A DNA stretch of 64,000 nt from Schizochytrium sp. TIO01 (GCA_004764695.1 SMSO01000032.1:2320501-2384500); one strand, 5' to 3'; positions 29,344 to 40,987 are shown, counted from the stretch's first letter. Translations and numbers: made by a program. Notes: a model not told the origin generated them from the letters alone.

Positions 29344-32300
29344 CCTCGGCAGGATAATTCACCTCTTCTCTCTCAAAACGCCAGGAGAAGAAAGACGCGC
29401 TGCACTATTTTATTCCTAGAAGTGTGTATTAAAGCGCGTGGCTGACTCCCGGCCATGCAGGCTTCTTGAGAAGGCTGTTGGAATCAATCAACAAATGCAG
29501 GTGCGCCTGGAGCCTGGGCAACACAGGACATTTAGCTCTCTCAATGGAGATTAGGGATACACGTGAGTATCTTTCTTATCTATCTCCTATATACTAAAGT
29601 TACCGCAACCCGTTTTTATTCTTCTAAATTACCTATGGATTACCTTAAATGTGCTATGATTTCAAAAATTAAATTGAAAATAATATATAAAATTGAATAT
29701 ACATCTTATATATCTATTCAAAAAGTGCTTTTAAAAAAATGTTTTAGTTTATTTTAAAAAGTGTTGTTTCTAAACATCTAAGATAAGAGAAGAAAATAAT
29801 GGAGAATATTTGGTAGATACATACCTAGGTGTTTTACAGAATAATCATGATAATAAAGTAATTGAAATGAAAGTTGAGTTGAGCAGGATTTACGTCTGTC
29901 TCTTCGGCAGTAGTGTCAACTTTTGGTGCTGAAGCGCAGCTACATGAAGGCAGATCACATACACAAACCTGATCATTCGTTTAATATATTGTTATCAGTT
30001 TCCATGAATCGGTTGAGTTTTGATTGCACGCATTTCTTTTCCCCTATCCTTACATTGTGTGGTGTTTAGGTTTGGGTGCTAGATTTAGTACAACCTCAAC
30101 AAACTTTGATACGCTTACCCGGTTTCTTGCTTGCACCGCATCAAAGGATAGTCAGGTAAGGTTAATTGGTGATTTCTTTCTGTACCCCTCAAAACCTCAT
30201 CAATAGTGCGTGCGAGCACCATCTACAGTGCGCCTGAGATGATTCCACGAAAACCAGTTCGCAGAGGGATGAACTGAAGATGAACTTCACAAGCCACCGC
30301 GAGAGAATTGTGCGAGTTCAGACACCCAATTGTGAGAGTTTGAGGGTGTCATTCTGCCAAGTTTCCCTCTGTTGGCTGTAGAGTGCTCGCGATTACTTCT
30401 TTTTTTGTTGGGTATGTTTACTTTTGTTAGGAGTGCACGAGTATTTGACCGTTACGCTACTCGGTTGGAGGCAGCGAGTTACGAAGAGAACGACGGGAGG
30501 TCTCTTGGCGAAAGGGAAGGAAGCTTGCGACGAGGGAAGAATAGCTAGATGAGCGACAGTGACTGACGCCGGTGGATGCAGTAAGTTTGTACAGATTTAG
30601 GAGGCGGTGCTGGCTTGCAGGAAGCATGGCCACGACTCTCTTTTAGGTGGTCGACTTGGCTTTAGTAGCAGGAGGCGTGTACTTTCTGTTATCTAGCATT
30701 GCATAGCACTGCATCGCGAGATGTGTTCATGAGTACCGGTGGCTGGTTGACAATTATTTAGTCTGGATGGGCAAAGGGAGAGTCTTCATGCCTATTTTCT
30801 AATTTCATGATGCTACCAGAGATGCTTACGAATCTTGCAATAATTTGGCAGCAAGAAGTTCATAGTAGAGGGCATCTTTTTTTACAAACTCAGCATGCAT
30901 GGTTTATGTGTGCCCATTAGTTTGGATGATGACCGGGGCCTATCGCAAAAATAGAGGCGCCTCATTTCTTTTGTACCTTCAAGAAGCCTGGTTCAAAAAG
31001 CATAGTCAACTTTGTTAGCCTTTCCAAGGTACATTTATGATTTTGCTAATATGAAGCCTAGCAGGTTCTTAGAGCACTTAAGCTCATTTCTTTGTACGTC
31101 CGAATGTCTAAGGTCTTGAGTTAGGCTAAAGCTTTACATAGGGGAGGAATAACGAAGCTTTACGTTTCATACGTAAGAAAAACGCAACTGTAAAATCCAC
31201 TCTTATGACATAGTACAGTACTAAAAGTTCACTGCGAGAATATTTTAAGATTTCATGAGTCTCTATGAATCTGTTTTATGTTGTTCTTGAAGCAGCTGTC
31301 TCACATGCTTCGATTACACTTTGTAGGGGGCTCAACAGCACTTCCACATCTGGACTCGCGACGAAGTGCTGTAGAACTAGAGGGTGCGCGCTTTGAAAAG
31401 TCTCCCTTTCATAGCCCCACGCATGCTATAGGATGCTATTTCCAACAAACGATTTTACCGACGAAGGCAAAGCAAGCAGTAGCATCACATAAATAATCTC
31501 AGTCCAATTCTTGGGCATTTCATAATCTTCATTGCGCTTTGCTTTTATATGCAATGTTTTCAGGCAACATTAACACTTTGTAACTCTGCGCCGATCCTGG
31601 CCAAAGACCTGTTTCCTTCTTTCAACTTGTCTGTCTGTATTTCACAGGCATCTTACAACTTTAGCAAACGAAGCGTGAGGCCTTTTGATCGGCGCGAGAA
31701 GAGAAACCCCTTTTTTAATTCTATCATTATAACAAAATTTTCAATTTTTAACTCTGTAAACTGCAGTAATATGGTTCCTGAGTGATTTGTCTATCTGCTC
31801 GCTCGCCTTTGTCCATTGCCAGCGCGTGGTATTTTGCCTCTGCATCAAATACAACTTGTATATCTTCTCGCAATATAGTCGAAGTAGACGGCAGCCGCGA
31901 ATGCGTGCTCAAATTGGAGATATGGAGGTGGATTGTACCAGAGAAGAAACCACTAATTAAATTAAAAACGAAAAAAAAACGAAAAAAAAAAAACGATTTT
32001 TCTATTTCTTTCTGCGCAAAATGAATGTAACGAAACTGGAAAGAAATATAGGTATTATAAGATAACAGGGAACGCGATATGTCCTGTCCTGAGAACAGGT
32101 GTTTTGCATTGATGTAGTTTGTGGTAATCTGCAACCTGCCCTCCTTACCCTTGGACGAGCACAGCTGTTGCCCTCCATAACACGTGGAGCCAGAACTTTT
32201 CCCAGACCGCCTTCGTGGACGGTCTTCACGCGCCCGCGCGTATAAGACAAGTGTGGTTTTACATCTTTCACATTCTGCAAATTTAGAGAATAAAAGGGAA

Positions 32301-32736
32301 ACGACCAGCAGAACACAGGGAGCCCGGGGATTCTCCGAGGGTGCCCAACCTAACCCCGAATCACTGGTTAACTAGCTATCCTACACCCCAGCTTGCACCC
32401 TGGGATAGGCATGAAAAGGGGGCAGTAAACTAACTTGGCAAAACCTTCGTAATGTCGGCGAAACATGAAGGCTTCACTCCATCTTTGGTGCTATGATTTG
32501 CGAGAAAATGCGAAGGGAGTTTGCTTTGGCTTTGGTTTCTTTCGGCGAAAAGGAAAGAGCTGGAGAAGAGACCAGCCTCCTCCGCGACTGCGATGGGTCG
32601 ATTGGGTGCCTCTCGATGCGCCGAGGGCGGCCGATATCCAGCTAGCTCGTGCCTGCCTCGAGTCGTTTCCCATCTCATCTCGCGCTTTCTGTTTCTGGCG
32701 GGTGCTTAGGAGGGCCTATTCGGGTCCTAGCGCCTG

Positions 32737-32838
32737 TTTCTTTGTTTATTTCTTTGTTTATTTCTTTGTTTATTTCTTTGTTTGTTTCTTTATTTATTCC
32801 TTTGTTTGTTTCTTTGTGTGTTTATTTCTTTCTTTTTG
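32737..32838. repeat. Pyrimidine minisatellite, unit TTTCTTTGTTTA
   Basis: Four near-perfect 12-base units run into degenerate TTTCTTTG copies. Confidence 0.85.
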
Positions 32839-33063
32839 GAGTGTCAAAGAGACTAAACTTTGCTTTGGGTCGAAGAGAAGAAGAAACGAAACTCGCGCAT
32901 CGAATGAAAGCGAGAAACTGATTCAAGGAATCCTCTTGCATGCCGATCCTTCGCTCGTCTCCCGTGGAGGAGGTGATGAACGAAGAAGATGCCCTCACAC
33001 CACACAGCAAGCAGCCTATGTGTGTCGATGAGCAACGCGATGGAAATTTTGCGATTTAGAGCA

Positions 33064-33103
33064 ATACATACATACATACATACATACATACATACATACA
33101 ATA
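33064..33103. repeat. Tetramer microsatellite (ATAC)n
   Basis: About ten units of the same motif as the array at 25856-25992. Confidence 0.88.
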
Positions 33104-33321
33104 AATAGATGGGAAGGAAAGAAGATGCATGTAGTGCAATGTAATGTAATGCGAATGCGAATTGACTGATGGACAATTCGTTCATCACCACGTCAAGCAG
33201 GGCGTGGGTTTATGGTGAAATCCATATTGGCCCACATCTTCTTCGCCGCAAACGCCTCGCCAACTTGCTCTCCGGGTCCTCCTCCGCACGCGAGTCGTGA
33301 ATTGAAGTCCGAGTCGTTGCT

Positions 33322-33414
33322 GTCTCATTCTCTCATTCTCTCATTCTCTCATTCTCTCATTCATTTGTTTCTGTTTCTGTTTCTGTTTCTTTCTCTCTCT
33401 CTCTCTCTCTCTCT
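33322..33414. repeat. Compound (TCTCATTC)n, (TTTCTG)n, (CT)n tract
   Basis: Three adjoining pyrimidine-rich simple repeats in a single-strand-biased tract. Confidence 0.85.
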
Positions 33415-33534
33415 GTCCATGTCACTCCTACATCATCACCCTAGCAGTCCTACAGACAGACAGCAACAGTATTGTCTCCTCTTCTTTCTCCTTTCATCAT
33501 TGTTATTGGCAAAAGCAATTATTTAAAATGGCTG

Positions 33535-33619
33535 CTCTCTCTTTACTCTCTTCTCTCTCTCTTCTCTCTCTCTTCTCTCTCTCTCTCTCTCTCTTTTCTG
33601 CCTCTTCTCTCTCTTTCAA
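33535..33619. repeat. (CTCT)n/(TTCTCTC)n pyrimidine tract
   Basis: An almost pure CT tract with periodic TTC interruptions. Confidence 0.85.
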
Positions 33620-33712
33620 GCTCGTTCTCCTCTCATCGAAGCGCCTCTCATTGACTTTTTAAATTGACTGTTATGCCGGAATTTTGTGAGGGGAAAGGGC
33701 CCCCCACTACTA

Positions 33713-33742
33713 GCCCACCAGTATCATATACTGTAGGTGGGC
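33713..33742. repeat. Imperfect inverted repeat
   Basis: Arms GCCCACC and GGTGGGC enclose a second pair, AGTAT and ATACT, around the loop CAT, with a three-base bulge. It could form a stable hairpin. It lies alone in the desert with no U-tract or flanking gene. Confidence 0.55.
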
Positions 33743-35117
33743 TTGAAACTTGGCGAGAACAGGAAATGCGGTGATGATTATGAAGAAGAAGAGTGCACTG
33801 GTACCTCCTGTGGCTGTAGAGTAGTATCTACTATTTGCTAGCTAGGATGCCGAGTGACGATTTGAAAAAACGATTGTTTTCTTTTTTAACATGAAATGTT
33901 AGATAACAAGTTTTCACGGAAGAGGATGTTTTGTTTTGTTTGTCTGTTTATTTGCTATTGTGACGATGGATTGATTGTTGAAGAAGTTGTTATGCTGTAG
34001 AGTGAGTTATTTTGGTTTTGGTTTTTTTCAATCAATGGAAATGTTTTTTTTGTTGTTTTTTTTGTTGTTTTTTGTTTTTTTCTGTTTCTGTAGCAAAGAA
34101 CAAGAACACGAAAAAGAAATGGTAAAAGAATAGATAAAGTAAGTAAGCAAACAGACCAAAGCGAGGCGACCACGGACGAAACCTCCGCCGCCGCCTCGCT
34201 CAACGCCGGCGGGCCGAGCACAGACCCGCGAGCGAGAGCTCTGAGACCCAGCGCCAAGGAACCTCCACCGGCGTTTGCTCTGGAGCGGAGGTAGGGCCTT
34301 TGCCACTGCCGCGCGCGCATCCATCGGCTTCGCTGCAGCTCGCTGCAAACGGACCGCTCGCTGCTCCTTTATATATATTATAATATATTATCTTCATATC
34401 GTCAACGAAGGCACGTGGTGGACAAGGGTCGCGCTAGCAGCCTACCTGGTCAAGGACTGCGAGGCATACTCAGAGGCGTCGGCAACTGCTCCCGCGAAAA
34501 CTTGCTACTGCGAGTCGTGTTGCGGAGACAACTGGGAATTTGAAGGGTTTTGAGTTTCTTTCTTCCTCCCTGGTTTTAGGATACTTTTCTTAAGGCACGT
34601 ACTCCTTGAGCAGAGTTTTGGAGGCACGCATCGAAGGTCAAATCTAGCACACAAGACGCGCGCTTCAAGTTGCTTCTTAAATACACCTGTGGAAACGACG
34701 TTGGTGGGGTGACAGAAAGTATTGTCTAGGGGTGCACGAAGACCTGCAGAACTGGACTGCCTGGGAAAAGAACGAAGTACTTCGGAGCTTGTACTGGATA
34801 TACATTTATATATATATATATATATATCAGCTTTATTCCTTGCAACTCCAAGTGGCGGGTAACCCACGTAAACCCGGATATTTCCCAGTAATTTGAGGTC
34901 CCTCGAAAAGCTTATAAAAGCTATCCCGAGAGGCATCATTTCTGTGAAATTAGCTCAGCTTTATAGCAGCTTTATATATCCATATTTTAAGAGTCTGTTA
35001 TAGTGTGCTCGAGAGCGCACTTTACGATTAAGGTGCTCGCTTAGACAATCGGAGGACGTGGAGAAAGTTTGCTGTCACCACTATTGGCACAAAGAAAGGA
35101 GTAAAACCACAGCCACG

Positions 35118-36611
35118 ATGGACGACAGCATTGACGACTGGAAATTTAGCCAGTGTTTCGGCGAAAAGACAGCATTGGAGGACTTGAACGAAGCGGATAT
35201 CATCTCAGCAGTGGAATTCGACCCGTCAGGAGCATTCCTGGCAACCGGTGACAAAGGAGGCCGAGTGGTAATCTTTGAACTCGATGGACACAATGCCGTG
35301 CAGGGCATTGCCGCAGCGACCAGCAAAACGCGCCGGCCGCTGCGAAACCCACTGGAGTTTCGCTTTCAAAGCGAGTTTCAGAGCCACGAGCCAGAATTTG
35401 ACTACCTGAAGTCTCTTGAAATTGAGGAGAAGATTAACCGCATCCGCTGGTGCCGGCCATCAAACAATTCATTATTCCTGCTCTCGACGAACGACAAAAC
35501 CATTAAGTTATGGAAAGTCTACGAAAAAACTATCAAGTCCGTGTGCAACTTGAATATGGGCGGAAACTCGAGGTCCCGAAGCACTAGTGGCGCAAGTAAA
35601 TCTCACCACTCAAAGCAACCTCTACGCGCTCGTGCGCCTCATGAAGACGAAATGATGGAAATTGTTGAGGAGAACGGCAAGGAGCCCGATGTGCCCTTGT
35701 TCCAGCGCAGGCACGTCCCGCAGCTTCTCGTGCCCAAACTTAAGTACGAATCTCGATGCATGGCGTCCACTGCCCGTCGCGTGTACTCTAATGCGCACGC
35801 TTATCACATCAATTCCGTGTCTGTAAACAGCGATGGAGAGACGTTCATTTCCGCAGATGACCTGCGAATTAACTATTGGAACCTTGACATCAGCGACCAG
35901 TCGTATAATATTGTGGACATCAAGCCAGATAATATGGAAGAGCTGGCAGAGGTGATCACGGCCGCCGATTTTCACCCGTCGCATTGCAATCTCTTCATGT
36001 ACAGCAGTAGTAGGGGAAGCATTCGCCTCGGAGATATGCGCGCGCAGGCGCTTTGTGATGTCCATGCCAAGACCTTTGAGGAACCCGAGCTGCCCGGAAG
36101 CAAGTCTTTTTTCTCTGAGATTATCGCTTCGCTCTCAGACATCAAGTTTTCTTATGATGGACGCTATATCATCTCACGTGATTACTTGACCGTGAAAATA
36201 TGGGATATTAACATGGAGTCTAAACCCGTTAAGACAATCCCTATTCACGATCAACTTCGATCTCAGCTCTCGGAGTTGTATGAGAGTGAGTGCATCTTTG
36301 ACAAGTTCGAGGTGGCTGTTTCCCGTGACGGGAACGGCCTCGCAACCGGATCTTACTCTTCCCAGTTTCACATTCTTGATAGAAACGGCAAATCCAACCT
36401 CTGTATTGAGGCAGGCAAAATGCCACCCAAGCAAGCTTTGTCATTTCGCAAGCAAGGTATCGACTTCAGTCCCTCCATGGAGGTTTCTTCAGACAATCTC
36501 AAGAGCGGGCCGTTGGACTACAACCGCAAGGCATTACACATGTCCTGGCACCCGCAAGTTCCGCTCGTTGCTGTTGCGGGCCTCAATAATCTTTTCATCT
36601 ATTCTCGGTAG
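35118..36611 (+). CDS. Protein phosphatase 2A regulatory subunit B, B55/PR55 family
   Basis: 497 residues from the true ATG at 35118; the frame is open upstream but has only a GTG. The start matches the family opening W-x-FSQ-x-FG (WKFSQCFGEK), followed by ADIISAVEFDPSGAFLATGDKGGRVVIF (WD blade 1), FQSHEPEFDYLKSLEIEEKIN (a B55 hallmark), NDKTIKLWKV, SVNSDGETFISADDLRINYWNL and DYLTVKIWDI. It forms the seven-blade propeller that directs the PP2A core to phospho-Ser/Thr substrates in mitosis and signalling. It is slightly longer than the usual approximately 450 residues owing to a basic insert at about 155-200 and a C-terminal loop. Codons are more C-ending than in neighbours. Confidence 0.95.
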   Translation: MDDSIDDWKFSQCFGEKTALEDLNEADIISAVEFDPSGAFLATGDKGGRVVIFELDGHNAVQGIAAATSKTRRPLRNPLEFRFQSEFQSHEPEFDYLKSLEIEEKINRIRWCRPSNNSLFLLSTNDKTIKLWKVYEKTIKSVCNLNMGGNSRSRSTSGASKSHHSKQPLRARAPHEDEMMEIVEENGKEPDVPLFQRRHVPQLLVPKLKYESRCMASTARRVYSNAHAYHINSVSVNSDGETFISADDLRINYWNLDISDQSYNIVDIKPDNMEELAEVITAADFHPSHCNLFMYSSSRGSIRLGDMRAQALCDVHAKTFEEPELPGSKSFFSEIIASLSDIKFSYDGRYIISRDYLTVKIWDINMESKPVKTIPIHDQLRSQLSELYESECIFDKFEVAVSRDGNGLATGSYSSQFHILDRNGKSNLCIEAGKMPPKQALSFRKQGIDFSPSMEVSSDNLKSGPLDYNRKALHMSWHPQVPLVAVAGLNNLFIYSR

Positions 36612-37529
36612 AACAAGAGTACACAGAACTGCGAGACTTTTCACGTTTACAAAAAAAATACAGCTGCGAAAAAAAAACAAAAAAACACTAATACCCTACC
36701 AAACACAACAATCAATAGACTTCTTCAACAACCTCTGCCTTTCTACCTTTTTCTTCGCTATATTTTCTCTCTTCCCTCTTTTATTTGGGTAGGTTAATTG
36801 AATGCATATTATGCTTTTCCTTTGATGATACTTTGTTTTTTTAATTCTCATGGGGCTCCTTACTTTAGATACATTTTCCAAATCTCTCGTTCAATCCATG
36901 TCACGGCTTCTCACAAAACTTCATGTGAAGGTGCTTAGGTGCAGAGACTTCAATGTTTATGCGACTCTTAATATACTTCTTCTTTGTTTTGAGCTCCTTA
37001 TTTTCTGTTTTCAAAATCAAGTAATGAAAATAATTATAAAGACAAAGATCGATCGCACAGTATGCTAGCTGCATCACGCAATGCACTGCTGCCCAGATTA
37101 TTTCTTTGTCATTGCTTCACGGAGCATATTCTAAATTTATTTATTTGTATTATTGGGAAAGTAATAGACATGCACCAGACTATCGTTAGCGAATATATCA
37201 TGCTACGACGCTTACTTACGATCATTTGCGCTTACGCATTCATTTGATTGCTTGACTCATAAATTACAAGCTTCTGCGACAAAAGAAAGGATTCAGATTG
37301 TAGCTCCTGACACTGAAGATGAAGATATTGTACTCAGGCTAATGATAGGAAAACTTGCAAACTATCCTTAGGGTCGTCTGGAGAGTAAGAATGATATCGG
37401 TTGCCCATAAGCAAGAAGCTTGTTACATTTCGTTCGGTCATTATCTGCACTTTCAGCACAGATACCATCCTCATGGCGCAGAGCTCAAGAAGATGCGAAT
37501 TGGCGCCTTAAATTCGTTTTGTTATATGC
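36612..37529. other. Convergent spacer
   Basis: 918 bases between the B55 stop and the stop of the minus-strand membrane protein. It is AT-rich, with A-runs just after the B55 stop (likely its polyadenylation region). The short frames have no domains. Confidence 0.55.
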
Positions 37530-38288
37530 TTAAATGCCATCGTCAAAGGCAGCCTTGCCTCGAGGCACGTAATGCTCATCAAGGCCATCCCTAGCTACTC
37601 CAGAGCTAATAGGAGGTCGCAAGCACGCATGGTTGATGCCACCTACTATAGCGCAGGCAAGGGCGCCGACAGGCAAGGTGTAATGCAACTCTTTTGCCTT
37701 TAGCGTGTGCTCCTTAGAAAGGTCATCCTCCACATCAAGAGTGCCAAAAACAATGCCAAAGAAGAGGCCCAACATGACTGCAACGAAGAGGACTGTGGAG
37801 ATCTGGATAGGGGTGGATACGAGCGGTTGCCAGAGTCTTCGACCCCGCGAGAGCTTCACGACACAGTACTGACCAACAAAATTAAAGAGATCCATGATAG
37901 AGAAGGTGAGAGCAAACCAAAGAGCAACTCCCAACAGCATGTACATGGGTACCTTGAGAGTTGGAGAAATACCTTGAAACCAGTCCTTCTCAAGCATGAA
38001 GCAGAAAAGTCCAGCGAGTACCACAAGGCAAGCGAAGAGCATCACAAAATATGTTGACATGGTCTTCTGGGCAGGACGACCAGTCTCTACACCACTCTGC
38101 CAACTCAGTGCATTCACGCGGTACAAGATCAACAAACCCATGAGAATTAGAGAGCACCCGAACACCGCAGAGAAGAAACCATTTACACTAATCTCCAGCA
38201 TTGCATGGTTCACCAAGATGGAGACACAAATGCCCAACAAGGCACCTCCGAGAGCGCCAGCAACAGCCTGGAAAATGCGGTGGCCCAT
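37530..38288 (-). CDS. Uncharacterised multi-pass membrane protein (about six helices)
   Basis: 252 residues from a true ATG. Hydrophobic helices lie at about 5-30, 36-57, 80-102, 112-138, 155-182 and 203-220, with short loops. The C-terminal tail of about 30 residues is polar. Small-residue-rich packing segments (AGALGGALLGI, GALACAIVGGI) suggest tight helix contacts. I recognise no family motif. No signal peptide is separate from helix 1. It is divergent from the gene at 39151. Confidence 0.72.
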   Translation of the reverse strand: MGHRIFQAVAGALGGALLGICVSILVNHAMLEISVNGFFSAVFGCSLILMGLLILYRVNALSWQSGVETGRPAQKTMSTYFVMLFACLVVLAGLFCFMLEKDWFQGISPTLKVPMYMLLGVALWFALTFSIMDLFNFVGQYCVVKLSRGRRLWQPLVSTPIQISTVLFVAVMLGLFFGIVFGTLDVEDDLSKEHTLKAKELHYTLPVGALACAIVGGINHACLRPPISSGVARDGLDEHYVPRGKAAFDDGI

Positions 38289-39150
38289 TCTATTAACTTC
38301 TTTAGTGATTTGAACTCAACTGTGGGAGACAAAGACCTGAGTGTATATCTTGAAGTAAGTTCACTCCAGACAAAGTTCTAAATGAAATTGAAGCCTAAAT
38401 AAGACGCGTATCAAATACAAACTTTTAAGACTATCCTTCGATCCTGAAATACCCTTTAGAAGTTGCAGAATTCAGACCCCCAACCGACGTAATCGATATT
38501 TGATAAACGTCCCACAAATAAAATAGACTTTGAAAGATCTTGTTTTCGAGAAGCGCAGTACCTACTAATTCTGCCTCAAAGTCTATCAAAAGACCAGTAC
38601 TTGCCAGTATTCGAACACAGTTAACCTTTAAGAAGTACCTCCGCAGAGTAAATTGAGGCTTCGCAGTCGATTGGCAAGGCAACTAGTTGATATCAATATA
38701 TACCCTCTTATATTAAATAGAGAATCGGATAGTAGGTGACCTGACGATGACTCGATGACCCGATGTTCACAAGATCCAGCCTAAAGTTAGGGGCGGGGCG
38801 AGACAAACAATACAAGACAAGGCCTCCAGAGAGTACTCAAGCAAGGAAACACTCGTGCTCCACCAACGGCACCTGAGCGCGGACCTCTAGACCTGGCTAG
38901 AGGCGGCCTCGTCGATTCCGGTTCTACTATAAATTTGACGTCAAACCTGCAAAGTCTCACGTCTGTAGCTAAGGCGAAATCCTCGCGACTCCGTGCTGTG
39001 GGAGCCTCCGCAGAGACGCGATACCTCGCGTCGTGGAAGAACGTAATTTAGAAGTTCAGGGGATTGCGGCGAAGTTCCACACTTCACTTCACTTTTTATT
39101 GACCACGAAAGCCGCAAATCGTCAATTCGCAAGTCCTTCGTGGGTTTAGC
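38289..39150. other. Divergent intergenic region
   Basis: 862 bases between two divergent starts. A TATA-like word (CTATAAAT) lies near 38926, about 225 bases before the plus-strand ATG. A minus frame at 38431-38682 is protein-like (LLIDFEAELVGTALLENK) but lacks an ATG and may be chance or an orphan exon. Confidence 0.45.
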
Positions 39151-40797
39151 ATGGTAGTCTTCGACGTGCAGGCTGCAACCCAGGATGGCCTTCTCTGGGG
39201 TGGTATAGAGGTCTCTATTGCTGACGATGTCCCTGCCTCCTACGCTCGGCAGTGTATTCGCCGCGTTTCCGCTATCCAGCGCATGGCCATGCGACGATGG
39301 GTGGCTTTGGAGAGCCTTGGCAAAGTTCTTCCTGAGCACGAAGACCAAGAGCAAAAGTCTCGTGGAAGCCACGAAGAAACACCCGAAATGCGGGATAACC
39401 TTGCTGTGTTGCTAGCAGCCTCGTTTCCAGGCGTGGCATTCCCCACGGACAAGCAGAGGAGGGTAGTCCTCGAGGAAGACCTCATAGAGCTGGCCAAAAA
39501 TGTCTTTGTAAACGAAATCGCTCAAGCACAAGAAAATGGAAGCGATGCTGTTGAGGGCGATGAAGAAAAGGAGTCTAAAACCACAGATATATTGGCTCAT
39601 GAACACCAAAGTATTAACGAAGATGGAGGTAAAGATGACGTTCGGGTTGGTCCACAAGGCGCCCCTGAAGACCAAGGACAAAATCAATCTTTCGAGACAT
39701 CTGCAAATGGACATGAAGAGCAACAAAGGATCAAATCGCCACCTTTGCTTGCTGAAGAGTCTGTCACTGAAAGATGCCAAGATAGTAGCAAAATTGTTGA
39801 GTTACAGGATCAGGAGTTGAAGATGCAGCAAGGAAACTCCGAAACTGAAATTATGCAAGCGGAGGCTAATGCGAACGAAAAAGTAAATGTAGTCGCACAA
39901 GATGAAGTAGAAGACCTTCATGCGAGGAAGAGAAGGGAGCAGGAGGAGGAGTTCATGAAAAACATTGAAGGAGAAATGGCAGATGCAGAACTTTGGTTCT
40001 GTAAAAAACCGTTCAAGGAGGAACAGCCTCTGAATAAACAAGTCAAAATATCAGCAAAAACAAAACTCCGCGTCTTTCTTGCGCCAGGGGATCAACACGA
40101 TTGCTACTCAAATGACTCTGCAGCATTAGCAGCAGCGACAGACGCAATCAAGAGTGCGTTGGATACCCTACCAGATACATGGAAGACATTCACACCAGGA
40201 CCCATCGCAAACTCTACTCGCACCCACGCTGGAAGCACACACAATTCTTCTCAATCAAATAAACGCTCCCGAGATGACCTCGACCTTTCATTTATGAAAG
40301 GAAGAGGCATGGACCCCGCTATTCTTAAACTATGCGACGAAATGGGTTTCCGCATCAAAGCCAATATCTTCAAGCGCCTTGATGGAGACACAAAAATACA
40401 GAACTTTATGCGTGACCCGCGGCTTGTGCAGATTCTTGTTGACATTGAAAAGTCGTCCAAAAAAATGACAACTCTTGAGGATTGCATGGACCGTGACGCT
40501 AGTTTTGCGCAATTCGTCGATCGCATTCTAGAAACAATTGGAGCCCAACAGGTAATTGAACGCAGAGATGGATCACGTTCGATTGAGTCAAGTCTTGAAG
40601 AGGTAATCGAGTCTACTCGACCCTCCTTTCTTGTTGGTGCCAAATCTGGAAGTAGTACAGTAGACGTTCCAAGCGATGACGACGAAGACAATGAGGCTGA
40701 CGAAGAAGATGTCGATGCTAACAAGAATAAAAACGAAAGCAACGCTAAACATTCGGATGAGCCAGATGGTGATACCAATGCTCAAATGGACTTGTAG
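39151..40797 (+). CDS. Acidic nuclear-type protein with ZNHIT3-like C-terminal domain
   Basis: 548 residues from a true ATG. The N-terminal 60 residues are globular. Residues about 125-260 are acidic, Gln/Glu-rich and disordered. A helical segment follows, and at about 385-465 comes FMRDPRLVQILVDIEKSS...DASFAQFVDRILETI. In spacing and residues this resembles the C-terminal domain of ZNHIT3/Hit1, which binds NUFIP/Rsa1 in box C/D snoRNP assembly. The usual N-terminal HIT zinc finger is absent, as no cysteine cluster exists. The end is strongly acidic (SDDDEDNEADEED). Assignment is by pattern only. It is convergent with the LRR gene, with 190 bases between stops. Confidence 0.5.
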   Translation: MVVFDVQAATQDGLLWGGIEVSIADDVPASYARQCIRRVSAIQRMAMRRWVALESLGKVLPEHEDQEQKSRGSHEETPEMRDNLAVLLAASFPGVAFPTDKQRRVVLEEDLIELAKNVFVNEIAQAQENGSDAVEGDEEKESKTTDILAHEHQSINEDGGKDDVRVGPQGAPEDQGQNQSFETSANGHEEQQRIKSPPLLAEESVTERCQDSSKIVELQDQELKMQQGNSETEIMQAEANANEKVNVVAQDEVEDLHARKRREQEEEFMKNIEGEMADAELWFCKKPFKEEQPLNKQVKISAKTKLRVFLAPGDQHDCYSNDSAALAAATDAIKSALDTLPDTWKTFTPGPIANSTRTHAGSTHNSSQSNKRSRDDLDLSFMKGRGMDPAILKLCDEMGFRIKANIFKRLDGDTKIQNFMRDPRLVQILVDIEKSSKKMTTLEDCMDRDASFAQFVDRILETIGAQQVIERRDGSRSIESSLEEVIESTRPSFLVGAKSGSSTVDVPSDDDEDNEADEEDVDANKNKNESNAKHSDEPDGDTNAQMDL

Positions 40798-40987
40798 ACT
40801 GGGTTTCCATACAGTATTGCGTAGGAAATTAATAAATTTACTCTTGTGAACGATAAGAAACACATTTGCTTATAATAGTCTAATCACAAAATATAAAATA
40901 TTAGCCAATATAATTTTCACACCCTAGCCAAACCTGATGACCTCGAGAATATTCCGAAGCTTAAAATAATCGTTTATGATTCATGTT

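Larger units (their letters stand above)
29344..35117. other. Second large divergent desert with microsatellites
   Basis: 5.8 kb between the divergent peptidase and PP2A B55 genes. Short open frames occur but none has a recognised domain or supported splice structure. Examples are a 43-codon frame at 30414 (MFTFVRSARVFDRYATRL), 31278-31496, and a minus frame at 34505-34939 that crosses a (TA)n tract. There are T-rich and AT-rich blocks at 29570-29780 and 33880-34140, GC-rich patches near 34160-34350, and simple repeats listed separately. No RNA gene was recognised. Confidence 0.5.

Noticed and set aside
34505-34939. 144-codon minus frame with a true ATG
   Set aside because: It runs through a (TA)n tract and has no domain. 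It sits in the promoter region of the B55 gene.
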